Shown here piece after piece: positions 1 to 8,254 of a DNA stretch of 64,000 nt (position 1 is the first letter of the stretch; each line of letters starts with the position of its first letter). Position numbers and translations under genes: made by a program. Where the stretch lies: positions 1,499,872-1,563,871 of the forward strand of contig JBAYIU010000001.1 of NCBI GenBank assembly GCA_041665465.1. Direction: 5' to 3'. Source of the stretch: JACRPH01 sp041665465. GTDB lineage: Archaea; Nanobdellota; Nanobdellia; Woesearchaeales; GW2011-AR9. The notes beneath the pieces were generated by a model. It was not told the origin of the DNA. It made no database searches and was given only the letters and a program-made list of their open reading frames with translations.

Positions 1-25
1 TAACTTAGTCCCTTATTTTAAAGAC

Positions 26-1174
26 ATGATCTCTGAGGAGACAATTAATCGGGGGGGAAGTAAGTTAGAGATAACTAGATATATTCTAGAGCACGACTTA
101 GATATACCTGTGCCCAGATCAATCTGGAAATACGCAGGAGAGAGTTTAGATCCATTAAAATCAGAGTTTGAGAAATTTAAGAAGCCGGTGATTGTGCGAG
201 GATCTCATCCTAATGACCTTCATGGTTATATTGATGTAATTCCCACCTTTAGAGGAATTGATAGTTTTTCCAGATTAGAAAAAGCGGTAAGAGAGATTGA
301 GAGAGTAGCTGCTAGTCATAAAGTAAAGACCCATGCTTTAGACTGGGGACAGGAGTTTACTCCTGAGGTTCATGTTCTAATTCAAGAACAGAATCCTTCT
401 GGGCAATTGGGGTCTATGTTAAAACATCCTCATAGTTCAGATATCCGTATTCAATATCGAGACCTGGAAGATTATCGTTGTGGGGGGACTTATATTTATG
501 CCGTTTTTAATGAGGAAAAAAGGAAGATATATCACGGAGGAAGTAGTTTTGTTAATCAATGTAAAGAAGTTAAGAATCATGAATTGAGAAGATTAGCAGA
601 TATTTACCGTAAGCTGATTGTATATGGTGTTCTTGATCCAGAATGGGCTTATCAAGTTGAATTCGGGCTTAAACCGTTGCAATTCTTCCAAGCACGACCT
701 TTCAAGAAAATTGTTCCTGAAGCAAATTTCTCTCTACCATCAATACCTAAAAAAGGAGTGTGTTTATGGGGGTGGGGATTTGGAATAACTCCAAAAGAAG
801 GGATTGATCTACCTTTCTTTGCTCCTGGTGATTATAAAGATCTTCATAGGAAGGTGAGAGACAGAGTAGAAGGTTATGGTTTAATCACTTCATCTCGTCC
901 TCAAGTCTCTCCAGATCCCGGGATTAGGTTTCATAATCTTAAAGTTTATTGTTCATCAAGTCCCTTACATCAATTCTTAGAACACGGCAATTATCGCTTG
1001 ATGAAAAGAGCAGACTTCTCAATTGTTAATTATTCTTTGTATAATGCGGGAAAAACAGTTCTACAAAGTGGAAATTGGCAAGAATATGATTCTGTCATTA
1101 AGCAGCTGCTAAAAGATTCTCGATTTTTCTGCAATGGTGATCAAGGGATGATTATTCCTAAGAAATATCTCTAA
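26..1174 (+). CDS. PEP/pyruvate-binding (PPDK N-terminal, ATP-grasp-like) domain protein
   Basis: This 382-residue protein resembles the nucleotide-binding N-terminal domain of pyruvate phosphate dikinase and PEP synthase. The stretch VIVRGSHPNDLHG (about residues 54-66) matches the family's VRSSAxxEDLPxxSFAG motif. VLIQEQ (about 116-121) matches the VxVQEM strand, and EWAYQVE...QFFQARP near residues 210-227 matches the closing QARPE segment. The phosphohistidine and PEP-binding domains of full PEP synthase are absent, so it cannot do the whole reaction. Only 25 bases precede the start, so its promoter is not assessable. A second protein with the same kind of motif lies at 28009-29241. Fold assignment is fairly sure; the substrate is unknown. 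Confidence 0.6.
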   Translation: MISEETINRGGSKLEITRYILEHDLDIPVPRSIWKYAGESLDPLKSEFEKFKKPVIVRGSHPNDLHGYIDVIPTFRGIDSFSRLEKAVREIERVAASHKVKTHALDWGQEFTPEVHVLIQEQNPSGQLGSMLKHPHSSDIRIQYRDLEDYRCGGTYIYAVFNEEKRKIYHGGSSFVNQCKEVKNHELRRLADIYRKLIVYGVLDPEWAYQVEFGLKPLQFFQARPFKKIVPEANFSLPSIPKKGVCLWGWGFGITPKEGIDLPFFAPGDYKDLHRKVRDRVEGYGLITSSRPQVSPDPGIRFHNLKVYCSSSPLHQFLEHGNYRLMKRADFSIVNYSLYNAGKTVLQSGNWQEYDSVIKQLLKDSRFFCNGDQGMIIPKKYL

Positions 1175-1636
1175 TTAATTCTTTTTCTTCTCGTAATCCT
1201 CAATAGCTGCTCTCAAAGCTTGATCTCCTAAAACAGAACAATGAATCTTTCTAGTAGGCAATCCTCCTAAAGCTTTAACGATATCTTGAGGAGTAATTTT
1301 CTTAGCTTCTTCTAAAGTCTTTCCAATAGCCATCTCTGACATGATGGAGGTAGAAGCGATAGCCGAAGCACATCCAAAAGTCTTCCAGCGACATTCTTTG
1401 ATTTTATTAGTCTTCTTGTCCACTTTGATGTACAACTTCATAACGTCTCCGCATGCTGGAGAACCTACTTGTCCGATTCCATCCGCCTTCTTTTCATAAA
1501 TTTCTGCTTCTTTATCCGTATGAAAAATATTCCTGGGATGAAAGAAATGATCTTTAACTATCTCTGTGTAAAGCCAAGATTCTCCTTGATGTCCTGTAAC
1601 GTCTGTTTTAGAGGTGGCAGTTTTGGTTTTCATCAT
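1175..1636 (-). CDS. iscU: Iron-sulfur cluster scaffold protein IscU/NifU
   Basis: This 153-residue protein is the scaffold on which Fe-S clusters are assembled before transfer to apoproteins. The three ligand cysteines are visible: Cys62 in PACGD (with Asp64), Cys89 in FGCASAIAS and Cys133 in HCSVLG. It has about 20 more N-terminal residues than compact bacterial IscU. Its start overlaps the end of the cysteine desulfurase gene by 29 bases, and GAGGT sits a few bases before the ATG, so translation is probably coupled. It ends back to back with the convergent gene at 26-1174, with no spacer. It is the last gene of a leftward Fe-S operon. Confidence 0.93.
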   Translation of the reverse strand: MMKTKTATSKTDVTGHQGESWLYTEIVKDHFFHPRNIFHTDKEAEIYEKKADGIGQVGSPACGDVMKLYIKVDKKTNKIKECRWKTFGCASAIASTSIMSEMAIGKTLEEAKKITPQDIVKALGGLPTRKIHCSVLGDQALRAAIEDYEKKKN

Positions 1637-2846
1637 TTTTACCTCGAATATTATTCATGTTCAGATGTATTGGTGAGATCTTTCTTAGTGAATCAATAAT
1701 TCCCGGAAGATATTTCATCAAGTAATCTATGTCTGCTTTAGTATTTATTTTACCTAAAGTAAACCTGATACTCCCATGAGCAGCGTCATGTTTTAACCCG
1801 ATAGCGTTAAGTACATGACTTATCTCTAACTTTTGTGAACTGCAAGCAGATCCAGTAGAAACGTAAATTCCATATTCGTTTAAGTATAACAAAATTGATT
1901 CTCCTTCCACATCTAAGAAAGAAATATTGGCGTTATTCGGCAGTCTGTCTATGGGATGTCCGTTCAAGAAAGATTTAGGAATCTTTTCTAACACTTGTTT
2001 AATCAAGTAATTTCTTAAGGTGATTAATCGTTTATTCTCTTTTTCTCTTCCTTTCTGAGCTAAGTCTAAAGCTTTAGCAAATCCTACAATCCCTGGAACA
2101 TTTTCTGTTCCTGATCTTAATCCTCCTTCTTGTCCTCCTCCATGGGATAAAGGTTCTAACTTTAAGTCTGCTCGTTTGTAAAGTATTCCTACTCCCTTAG
2201 GTCCGTAAATCTTAGACCCGTTAAGGGTCATCAGGTCAACATTTAATTTATGTACATCTAATTCTAATGATCCCGCTGCTTGACAGGCATCAGTGTGAAA
2301 CAAGATGTTGTGCTTGAAAGCAACTCTACCTATTTCTGCAATGGGTTGAATTGTCCCGATCTCATTGTTAGCGTACATGATTGAAATCAGAATAGTATCT
2401 GGACGAATAGATTTTTCTACTGCATCTGGAGAAATTGTGCCATATTCATCCACCTCTAAATAAGTTACCGGGTATCCAATACTTTCTAAATATTCGCAGG
2501 TGCTCAATACTGCCGGATGTTCAATCTTAGAAGTAATAATATGGCCTTTTCTTTTCATGAAAGCTATGCCTTTAAGGGCAAGGTTGATACTTTCAGTTCC
2601 CCCGCTAGTAAAAATAATCTCTTGAGGTAGACAACTTAAATCTCGAGCAATACTCTGTCGAGCTTGTTCTACCACTGATTTTACTTGTAGTCCAGGAGTA
2701 TGTAAACTGCCCGGATTAGCATAATATTTTTCAAAAAATGGAAGCATGGATTCTAATACTTCTGGTAAGACATAGGTAGTAGCAGCATGATCTAAATAAA
2801 CTGCTTTTCTTTTAATGGGTTTAGTTCTTGGTTTGGTCTTAGACAT
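1608..2846 (-). CDS. iscS: Cysteine desulfurase IscS/NifS
   Basis: This PLP-dependent class V aminotransferase takes sulfur from cysteine as an enzyme-bound persulfide for Fe-S assembly. Counting from a GTG at 2855, the PLP lysine is near residue 215 (NGSKIYGPKG), the PLP-stacking histidine near 113 (IEHPAV), the PLP aspartate near 189 (HTDACQ) and the catalytic cysteine near 338 (STGSACSSQ). I chose the ATG at 2846, three codons downstream, because the upstream candidate is a GTG. The ATG overlaps the regulator's stop codon as ATGTCTAA. The gene sits between the HTH regulator and iscU, forming one operon. Confidence 0.94.
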   Translation of the reverse strand: MSKTKPRTKPIKRKAVYLDHAATTYVLPEVLESMLPFFEKYYANPGSLHTPGLQVKSVVEQARQSIARDLSCLPQEIIFTSGGTESINLALKGIAFMKRKGHIITSKIEHPAVLSTCEYLESIGYPVTYLEVDEYGTISPDAVEKSIRPDTILISIMYANNEIGTIQPIAEIGRVAFKHNILFHTDACQAAGSLELDVHKLNVDLMTLNGSKIYGPKGVGILYKRADLKLEPLSHGGGQEGGLRSGTENVPGIVGFAKALDLAQKGREKENKRLITLRNYLIKQVLEKIPKSFLNGHPIDRLPNNANISFLDVEGESILLYLNEYGIYVSTGSACSSQKLEISHVLNAIGLKHDAAHGSIRFTLGKINTKADIDYLMKYLPGIIDSLRKISPIHLNMNNIRGKNDENQNCHL

Positions 2847-3219
2847 GGTAATCACAGTTTGGGCAAGGTAACTCCTTTTTTTCTAACAACGATTTCTCTT
2901 TATGCAATTTACAGATAATTCCTTTATCTCTAACTTGTTGATTTAATCTTACAATTTCCGTGTATAACTTAGTACGATCTTGAAGAATAGTTTTAACCGA
3001 TTGGTCGATCTCTTTATCCATCTCTCCACAGAATATTTCGTTTTTGGCTCTCTTTTCTTTTTTATATTGAGAAATAGCTGCTCCGGTAAGGTGCATCAAT
3101 TTTGCTACCTCCGTTTGAGACCAACCCTTTTCTACTAATCTCAGAGCTAATCTTTTTCTAATGGTGGGAAGAACGTACCATACTTCAATTTCTTGAGGGA
3201 AGATTAGTTTTTGGCTCAT
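2839..3219 (-). CDS. HTH transcriptional regulator with four cysteines, upstream of iscSU
   Basis: This 126-residue protein has an N-terminal helix-turn-helix of the XRE/COG2522 type, with GWSQTEVAKLMHLTGAAISQY at about residues 32-52. The C-terminal half is helical and contains Cys64, Cys103, Cys119 and Cys122, the last two as CPNC. Four cysteines in a regulator encoded first or second in an iscSU operon suggest a metal- or Fe-S-sensing repressor analogous in role, not homologous, to bacterial IscR; this is inference. Its ATG lies one base after the stop of the small Cys protein, and its stop overlaps the iscS start. The DNA-binding call is strong, the sensing role speculative. Confidence 0.75.
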   Translation of the reverse strand: MSQKLIFPQEIEVWYVLPTIRKRLALRLVEKGWSQTEVAKLMHLTGAAISQYKKEKRAKNEIFCGEMDKEIDQSVKTILQDRTKLYTEIVRLNQQVRDKGIICKLHKEKSLLEKKELPCPNCDYHV

Positions 3220-3220
3220 G

Positions 3221-3388
3221 TTAATTTCCTGGACAATCTGAACATCTTTGTCCGAACTTGAAAGATTGGCAGCAGTGGCTCTTTTTCCAACTAGAAGTGG
3301 TTACTGAATAACTGGAATTATCATTACTGTAACCCATAACTTGCCAATTGCTTCCATATGCTGGAGTGCTGTGTCCATAACTTACCAT
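3221..3388 (-). CDS. Small Cys-rich protein (55 aa), FhuF-like CC-x8-C-x2-C motif
   Basis: A 55-codon reading frame runs from an ATG at 3388 to a TAA at 3221-3223, ending one base before the ATG of the HTH regulator. The first half is Ser/Tyr/Gly-rich; the second half has two adjacent cysteines (39-40) followed by Cys49 and Cys52 in RCSDCPGN. The CC...CxxCP arrangement resembles the C-terminal [2Fe-2S] motif of FhuF-type ferric reductases, though the spacing is 8 rather than about 10. A TATA box 23-32 nt before the ATG makes it the likely first gene of the iscSU operon. No homologue could be checked, so coding status rests on context, promoter and motif. Confidence 0.6.
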   Translation of the reverse strand: MVSYGHSTPAYGSNWQVMGYSNDNSSYSVTTSSWKKSHCCQSFKFGQRCSDCPGN

Positions 3389-3410
3389 GGTTTATTAACT
3401 ATTGTTAATT

Positions 3411-3420
3411 ATTTATAAAG
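3411..3420 (-). promoter_or_regulatory. TATA box of the iscSU operon
   Basis: On the minus strand the sequence reads CTTTATAAAT, a good archaeal TATA element. Its distance from the ATG at 3388 predicts a transcript with almost no leader. It would drive the small Cys protein, HTH regulator, iscS and iscU. Confidence 0.55.
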
Positions 3421-3450
3421 TTTGTGGAAGAAAAGGTTGTCCATTTAAAA

Positions 3451-4449
3451 CTAACGCACAGAAAATATTTCTGGGAATTCTCTACTAAATACATAATGGT
3501 TTGAATATCTTCTAGAGTATTTATTCTTTCTTTCCGGGTCTTTCAAAACTTCAGCAATTATACTTCCTGATTCTGTTCCGGGTAGGGATAATTCATATTG
3601 TAAATCGCCTTCTTCTACTACTAAATTTAAAACCTGATTTTTTGGTCTTTCCTTCCATTCCATCCTCTCCAGCAAGGCCCAGGAGATCAGTTCGTCTCTG
3701 GGGAAAGCTTTAGTTGCTAGAGCAAGAGCAGAAGCATGATATCCTTGATTGATCAATAATCCTACTGCATATTTGGCTCTTCTTCTTCTTTGGTGTAGTT
3801 GGTCTATGTCTCCATTTTCACTGAAATAATTATCATCAATTTGGGCAAACTTCTTGAACTGTAAAGAACCATCGTCTTCTAGTTTTAACTGAAGCAACTC
3901 TTCCATCATTCTTAGCTTCTGAGCAGGATCTTCTGTAGTGTCATATAATAAAGAAATTTTTTCTTCTTCGGGGGGGGTAATTCCACGATCATCTATTCTC
4001 CTCATGATTTCCATAAACTGAAATACTTCCAAAGCTATTCTTTTAACTTCTGGATTTCTACTGGCAAGCCAATACTCATCTAGAAATAATTGATTTACAT
4101 GTGTACTGCATAATTTGCTTGCTTTTCTATATGGGTCTCCATTAATCCTGGCCCAGAATAGACTACGTTTTCTATTTGCGTCTCTTTCTAATTCTTCTGC
4201 AACTTCTACTAAAGTTTCTCTCTTGGATAATTCTTCTAAAGATTTTGAGGCATATTTAGGTATCTTCTGGCCATATATCCCTCTTACTGATTGCTTAACT
4301 GCTTCTGCGGCAAGTGGATAAAGTTTAAGCGTAGCTTCATCAACGATTGATTGTAAGTCCGGATCATAACCTTCTGGTATATCTGTAACAGAATCTGAGA
4401 AAAAGGATATATTTATTTTTCTTCTTAAATACTCTTCTCTGGGGCCCAT
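3451..4449 (-). CDS. Hypothetical helical protein, 332 aa
   Basis: I do not recognise this family. The protein is charged and predicted mostly helical, with no signal peptide, membrane segment or cysteine motif. Long Glu/Lys/Arg-rich helices lie at about residues 60-130 and 160-230, including a short basic run QRRRRAKY near 222-229. A TATA-like TTTAAATA on the minus strand lies about 23-31 nt before the ATG, which supports a single-gene, near-leaderless transcript. The downstream neighbour on the same strand is the Fe-S operon, about 60 bases away with its own promoter. Function unknown. Confidence 0.7.
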   Translation of the reverse strand: MGPREEYLRRKINISFFSDSVTDIPEGYDPDLQSIVDEATLKLYPLAAEAVKQSVRGIYGQKIPKYASKSLEELSKRETLVEVAEELERDANRKRSLFWARINGDPYRKASKLCSTHVNQLFLDEYWLASRNPEVKRIALEVFQFMEIMRRIDDRGITPPEEEKISLLYDTTEDPAQKLRMMEELLQLKLEDDGSLQFKKFAQIDDNYFSENGDIDQLHQRRRRAKYAVGLLINQGYHASALALATKAFPRDELISWALLERMEWKERPKNQVLNLVVEEGDLQYELSLPGTESGSIIAEVLKDPERKNKYSRRYSNHYVFSREFPEIFSVR

Positions 4450-4557
4450 TTTGTTTTAAATAAATAGGATTATATTTAAACCTTTTGATTTTATTCCTCC
4501 TTAATGATAACTATTCTGGAAGACCGTGGTAACTCTTTAGTAACAAAAGTAGAAACC

Positions 4558-4566
4558 TTTATAAAT
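4558..4566 (+). promoter_or_regulatory. TATA box for the decarboxylase-like/kinase-like pair
   Basis: TTTATAAAT lies 25-33 nt before the ATG at 4591. This is the spacing expected for an archaeal leaderless or short-leader transcript. Confidence 0.5.
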
Positions 4567-4590
4567 CTCTTCGTCAAAGATATTTTCTAA

Positions 4591-5775
4591 ATGGATGAAC
4601 AGCAGCTTATAACCCTTGCAAGAGAATGTGGGACTCCTGTTTATATTTATGATGGGGATGCTATCTGTCAAAGGATCGCAGAAATAAAGGCCCTTTCTTA
4701 TGCTCCCACTGAAATTTTTGCTGCTACTATGGCTAATGCTCATCCTGAGCTATTGAAGATGTATCGAGAATCTGGATTAGGGGCTTTTGTAAATTCTATC
4801 AAACATTTGCGTGTTTGTCAAGAAGCTGGTTTCTCAGATAAAGAGATTATCTGGACCAGTACCGGAATGAATCGCAGACAGATGGAAGCAGCAATCCAGA
4901 GTAACGTAATTATAAATCTTGACTCTTTAACTCAAATGTCTTTGTACGGGATGGTTAGCAATGGTAAATCAGCGGGGTTAAGGGTGAATATTGGCGATTT
5001 GCCTAACAATGAATCCTATGCTGGAGTTTTCGTGGGAGAAAAAAGTAGAATTGGGGTCGTTCCAGAAGAGTTCTCTCGTGTGATTGAGATAGCAGGACAT
5101 TTTGGGGTAAGTATCAACGGTTTACATACTTATTTAGGAACTCAGATTAAAGATGTTGCTCATTTTAAGAAGGGAGCTCAAATGTTAGCTGAACACTTGA
5201 AATTATTCTCTAATTTAGAATATCTTGATTTTGGCGGGGGGTTTGCTGTTCCCGAAGGTGATGAGGAAAATTCTTTTGATTTCAATGCTTATGGCAGAGA
5301 AATTTCTAATCTGATGGAAGAAGTATCTTCTAACTATGGAAGAAGACTTAAATTATTCTTAGAACCGGGAAGAGTGATCGCTGGAGATTCCGGATATTTT
5401 GTTACTGCCGTTACTGATGTAAAGTTGAGAGAAAAACACAAATGGGTATTTGTAGATGGGAGTTCTGCTATTTTTCCTCGTCCTTTAATGTATCCAGAAC
5501 TAGCTAATCATCCTCATTATGTGCTTGGACACAAAGGATCTGCAAAATTGTCTGGAGTAACCATTGCTGGTTCAACTACCTATTCTCGTGATTTCTTAGC
5601 CCGATCTTCAAACGAAATTCCTGAAGATATTTGCATTGGAGATTTAATTGTATTTCAAAAGGCCGGTTCATATTCTGCATCTTCTCAATCTGATTTTTTA
5701 GGGATTGAAAGACCTGCAGAAGTATTGGTACGGGATGGGGAATATAGAGTTATAACCTCGGGAGAGAGGTATTGA
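4591..5775 (+). CDS. Diaminopimelate/ornithine decarboxylase-fold protein lacking the PLP lysine (likely pseudoenzyme)
   Basis: This 394-residue protein aligns along its whole length with fold-III PLP decarboxylases of the LysA type. CGTPVYIYD (13-21), GLHTYLGTQ (177-185), GGGF (215-218), EPGR (258-261) and a closing GSYSASS...RPAEVLV are all recognisable. The lysine that binds PLP in the YAVKAN motif is replaced: the matching segment reads FAATMANAHP, with Met47 at or next to that place. The catalytic CESGD motif reads TYSRD (330-334), so the cysteine is gone as well, and the second histidine of HxHxGS is Tyr. Ordinary decarboxylation is therefore unlikely. It is translationally coupled to the kinase-like gene (TGATG). 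It may be a sensor or a repurposed barrel. Confidence 0.8.
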   Translation: MDEQQLITLARECGTPVYIYDGDAICQRIAEIKALSYAPTEIFAATMANAHPELLKMYRESGLGAFVNSIKHLRVCQEAGFSDKEIIWTSTGMNRRQMEAAIQSNVIINLDSLTQMSLYGMVSNGKSAGLRVNIGDLPNNESYAGVFVGEKSRIGVVPEEFSRVIEIAGHFGVSINGLHTYLGTQIKDVAHFKKGAQMLAEHLKLFSNLEYLDFGGGFAVPEGDEENSFDFNAYGREISNLMEEVSSNYGRRLKLFLEPGRVIAGDSGYFVTAVTDVKLREKHKWVFVDGSSAIFPRPLMYPELANHPHYVLGHKGSAKLSGVTIAGSTTYSRDFLARSSNEIPEDICIGDLIVFQKAGSYSASSQSDFLGIERPAEVLVRDGEYRVITSGERY

Positions 5776-7154
5776 TGGTTGCATCTGGCTCTCTGGAACA
5801 AGTATGTGCTAATACTGAACCGGTATTCACTAGGGTTATTCTTCCTTCGGTTGCTCCTGATGCAGATTATCTCTTAGCGCATGTTTTTGATCGAATGTAT
5901 GCTTTTCCTGGTGCTAAGTCTCTATTTAATCTTACTAGAGGAAGAAAATTTAGAAATTTCTTTGAAGCATTAGAAGGAACCTTTCAAGAGTCTGATTTTG
6001 AAGGTGAAGAAAATCTTCTAACGGGGGCTTTGTTAGTTCCGGATAAAGCTTTTTCACTTGCTTCTCTGGCTCATTTGGAACTGATGAAAGATCGAGAACA
6101 TCCCGATTTAACTAAGCTTCAGGAATTTGCTTTACAAATGGCAGGCAAGTATCATGCTCTAAGTAGAACCGCTATTGGGTTGTATGCTTGGGGTATTGCT
6201 AACAACTTAAGTAAAAGAGCCAAGGATCAAAGATGGGGTCAAGAACCTCAAAGGTTATTACATCTTTTAGATCTTCCTAGTTATGATGCATTGGACGTCG
6301 TTGGCGAAGGAAGCCAGTCCGTAATTTATCTTGCTAAGAAAAATGGGTCTAATGATGCTCCTGTTAAATTAACGGTGTTTAAATGGATCGATTTTGATCA
6401 TCTTAGAAGACCCGATTATAATGCTGACGATATCACTTTCCCCGTAGAAGAGATATTTAATCGAAGAATTAGATTTGATCAAGAAGTAGGACATCCTCTC
6501 TTTGGCAAAATCTTAGATTCCGGAAGATGTAAAGATCTTCGTGCTTTTGAGATGGATGATTCTTATTTTCTAGTTATGGATTATGTTCCTGATGGAATAG
6601 TTGAAGCAAAAGGTAAGATTAGATCTGATGTTAACCCTGCTAATATTGTTGAGATGATGATTCAATTGCTTGAGGGGGTTGAAGCTGCTCATGATAAGGG
6701 ATATGTCTTAGGAGATATTCGTTGGGCAAATATCTTAAAACAGAGGGGTGAAGAAAGGTTACATTTTCATGATGTTAATGCTGCTGAAAAAAGTGATGCA
6801 ATTTATTTTAACTCTAATGTTTTTGCGGTAGGCTCTCGTGCTTATCTTCCTCCAGAGATTAGAAGACAGAGAGATCTTCATAGTAGAAGTCCGATTCCCA
6901 TGACTATTGAGACAGATCTATTTCAGTTGGCAACTTGTACGCTGTATGCTTTGATTGGTGATTCTACTCCTTTGAGAAATTGTAATTGGATGAAACAAGT
7001 GGGATATGAAACTTATATCGGAGAAACTTATTCTTCTTTAGGATTAACTCCCTCTCAACGATCTTTTTTTGAGAAAGGATTATCTTACTCTCCTGAAAAA
7101 AGATTTACTTCTTTATCCGCACTTAGAACTGCTTTTATGCACTCTTTCGCTTAA
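5775..7154 (+). CDS. Protein-kinase-like (Hanks-type fold) protein
   Basis: A roughly 165-residue N-terminal helical region of unknown kind precedes a protein-kinase domain. Visible motifs are the Gly-rich loop VGEGSQSVIYLA (about 177-188), a VAIK-like VFKW (about 202-205), a catalytic loop LGDIRWANIL (about 313-322) keeping the Asp and Asn of HRDxxxxN, and HDVN in place of DFG with the Asp kept. PPE replaces APE in the activation-segment end. The HRD histidine and arginine are absent, so activity is plausible but atypical. The ATG at 5775 overlaps the previous stop by one base and follows GAGAGAGGT, favouring it over a TTG one codon earlier. It may phosphorylate or respond to its decarboxylase-like partner. 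Confidence 0.75.
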   Translation: MVASGSLEQVCANTEPVFTRVILPSVAPDADYLLAHVFDRMYAFPGAKSLFNLTRGRKFRNFFEALEGTFQESDFEGEENLLTGALLVPDKAFSLASLAHLELMKDREHPDLTKLQEFALQMAGKYHALSRTAIGLYAWGIANNLSKRAKDQRWGQEPQRLLHLLDLPSYDALDVVGEGSQSVIYLAKKNGSNDAPVKLTVFKWIDFDHLRRPDYNADDITFPVEEIFNRRIRFDQEVGHPLFGKILDSGRCKDLRAFEMDDSYFLVMDYVPDGIVEAKGKIRSDVNPANIVEMMIQLLEGVEAAHDKGYVLGDIRWANILKQRGEERLHFHDVNAAEKSDAIYFNSNVFAVGSRAYLPPEIRRQRDLHSRSPIPMTIETDLFQLATCTLYALIGDSTPLRNCNWMKQVGYETYIGETYSSLGLTPSQRSFFEKGLSYSPEKRFTSLSALRTAFMHSFA

Positions 7155-7157
7155 ACT

Positions 7158-8099
7158 CTATTTCTGTAACTTCTTGTACTCAGAGAGATAAGATACTGTT
7201 GCGTCAAGTAGTTCTAAGGAAAAATAAATAATGGTTAGAATATCTGCTTCTTTAGCTTTATTCTCATGTAATAACTTTAATATTTTTAAATTAAGACTTA
7301 GGATACTATCTCTAAAACTAGTCTCTTCTTCTAAAGATACTTCTTTCTTTTGAGATACTTTCTCAATTAACCAAGAAAGAGCAGAATTTATCTCTTTAAA
7401 TCCTTCTTTGATATATAGGGATGATGTTCTTTTCTTGGCATCTAAACTAATCTTGATATGTCTCTTATAAAATCCATTAATCTTAGTCCCTAATTTCTCA
7501 TAGCAGAAAGTCATAGTAGCTAAACTGTTGTAATATTCATATAAGAAGGAATTTAATGAGGCTTTTCTTAAGATTAAATCTCGAGTCTGCCAGTTATTAT
7601 TTCTTAACTCTTCTAACAGTTCATGTCGATCATACTTTCCCTTGATTAAATCCTCATTAAGAATGTCAAATATAGTCATTAAGGTCATTAACATTTTTCG
7701 GAGATATTCTTCGATGTTAATCTCTAGATCTTCTACCGGAAAGACTTTGATAGTACACTTATTTATCTCCGTTTTAATTATCTCTGCCCCCATCAAGTTA
7801 CTGGTAGCACTTTTTATTGCAGTAATGGTTTTTGAATCTTGATATTCTGCAATGATTGTGGTGTACCCTTCTCGGTATAATCTTCCGATATACGAACGGA
7901 CGTAACGATTTGAATCGGGAGAAATCTTTATGGTGATAGAACGTTCTTTTTGGTCCAGAGATCTTGAGATAATCAGTTTATTCTTTTCTTCTTCTACTTC
8001 CAATTCTTCTCCTTGCTTAAGGTTAAGTTTCTTCACCCATTTAGCCGGAAGGGAGATAGTTAAGGTAGCTTCTCCATGTTTGACTATTTTTCTTTTCAT
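7158..8099 (-). CDS. AbrB/SpoVT-PhoU domain regulator
   Basis: The first 45 residues form a swapped-hairpin AbrB DNA-binding domain (KHGEATLTISLPAKWVKKLN, then LKQGEELEVEEE). The following helical region, about residues 90-310, resembles PhoU, the protein that tunes phosphate uptake. This fusion is common in archaea and usually regulates phosphate or related transport genes. No Pst transporter lies in the window, so its target is not evident. It converges on the kinase-like gene with only three bases between the stops. A run of A/T-rich TATA-like sequence lies before the start at about 8115-8135. Confidence 0.82.
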   Translation of the reverse strand: MKRKIVKHGEATLTISLPAKWVKKLNLKQGEELEVEEEKNKLIISRSLDQKERSITIKISPDSNRYVRSYIGRLYREGYTTIIAEYQDSKTITAIKSATSNLMGAEIIKTEINKCTIKVFPVEDLEINIEEYLRKMLMTLMTIFDILNEDLIKGKYDRHELLEELRNNNWQTRDLILRKASLNSFLYEYYNSLATMTFCYEKLGTKINGFYKRHIKISLDAKKRTSSLYIKEGFKEINSALSWLIEKVSQKKEVSLEEETSFRDSILSLNLKILKLLHENKAKEADILTIIYFSLELLDATVSYLSEYKKLQK

Positions 8100-8254
8100 C
8101 TTTATCTCAGAACAATTTCTTATTTATAAACTTTCTCTTATATGTTTACATGTGTACTAATGTATACACATACATGGAAAAGGGTTATATCTCCGTTATT
8201 TGCTCTTCTTGTCTGTTTAGAGGTTCTAGGGTGTTTTAATTGTTTAAATAAAAA

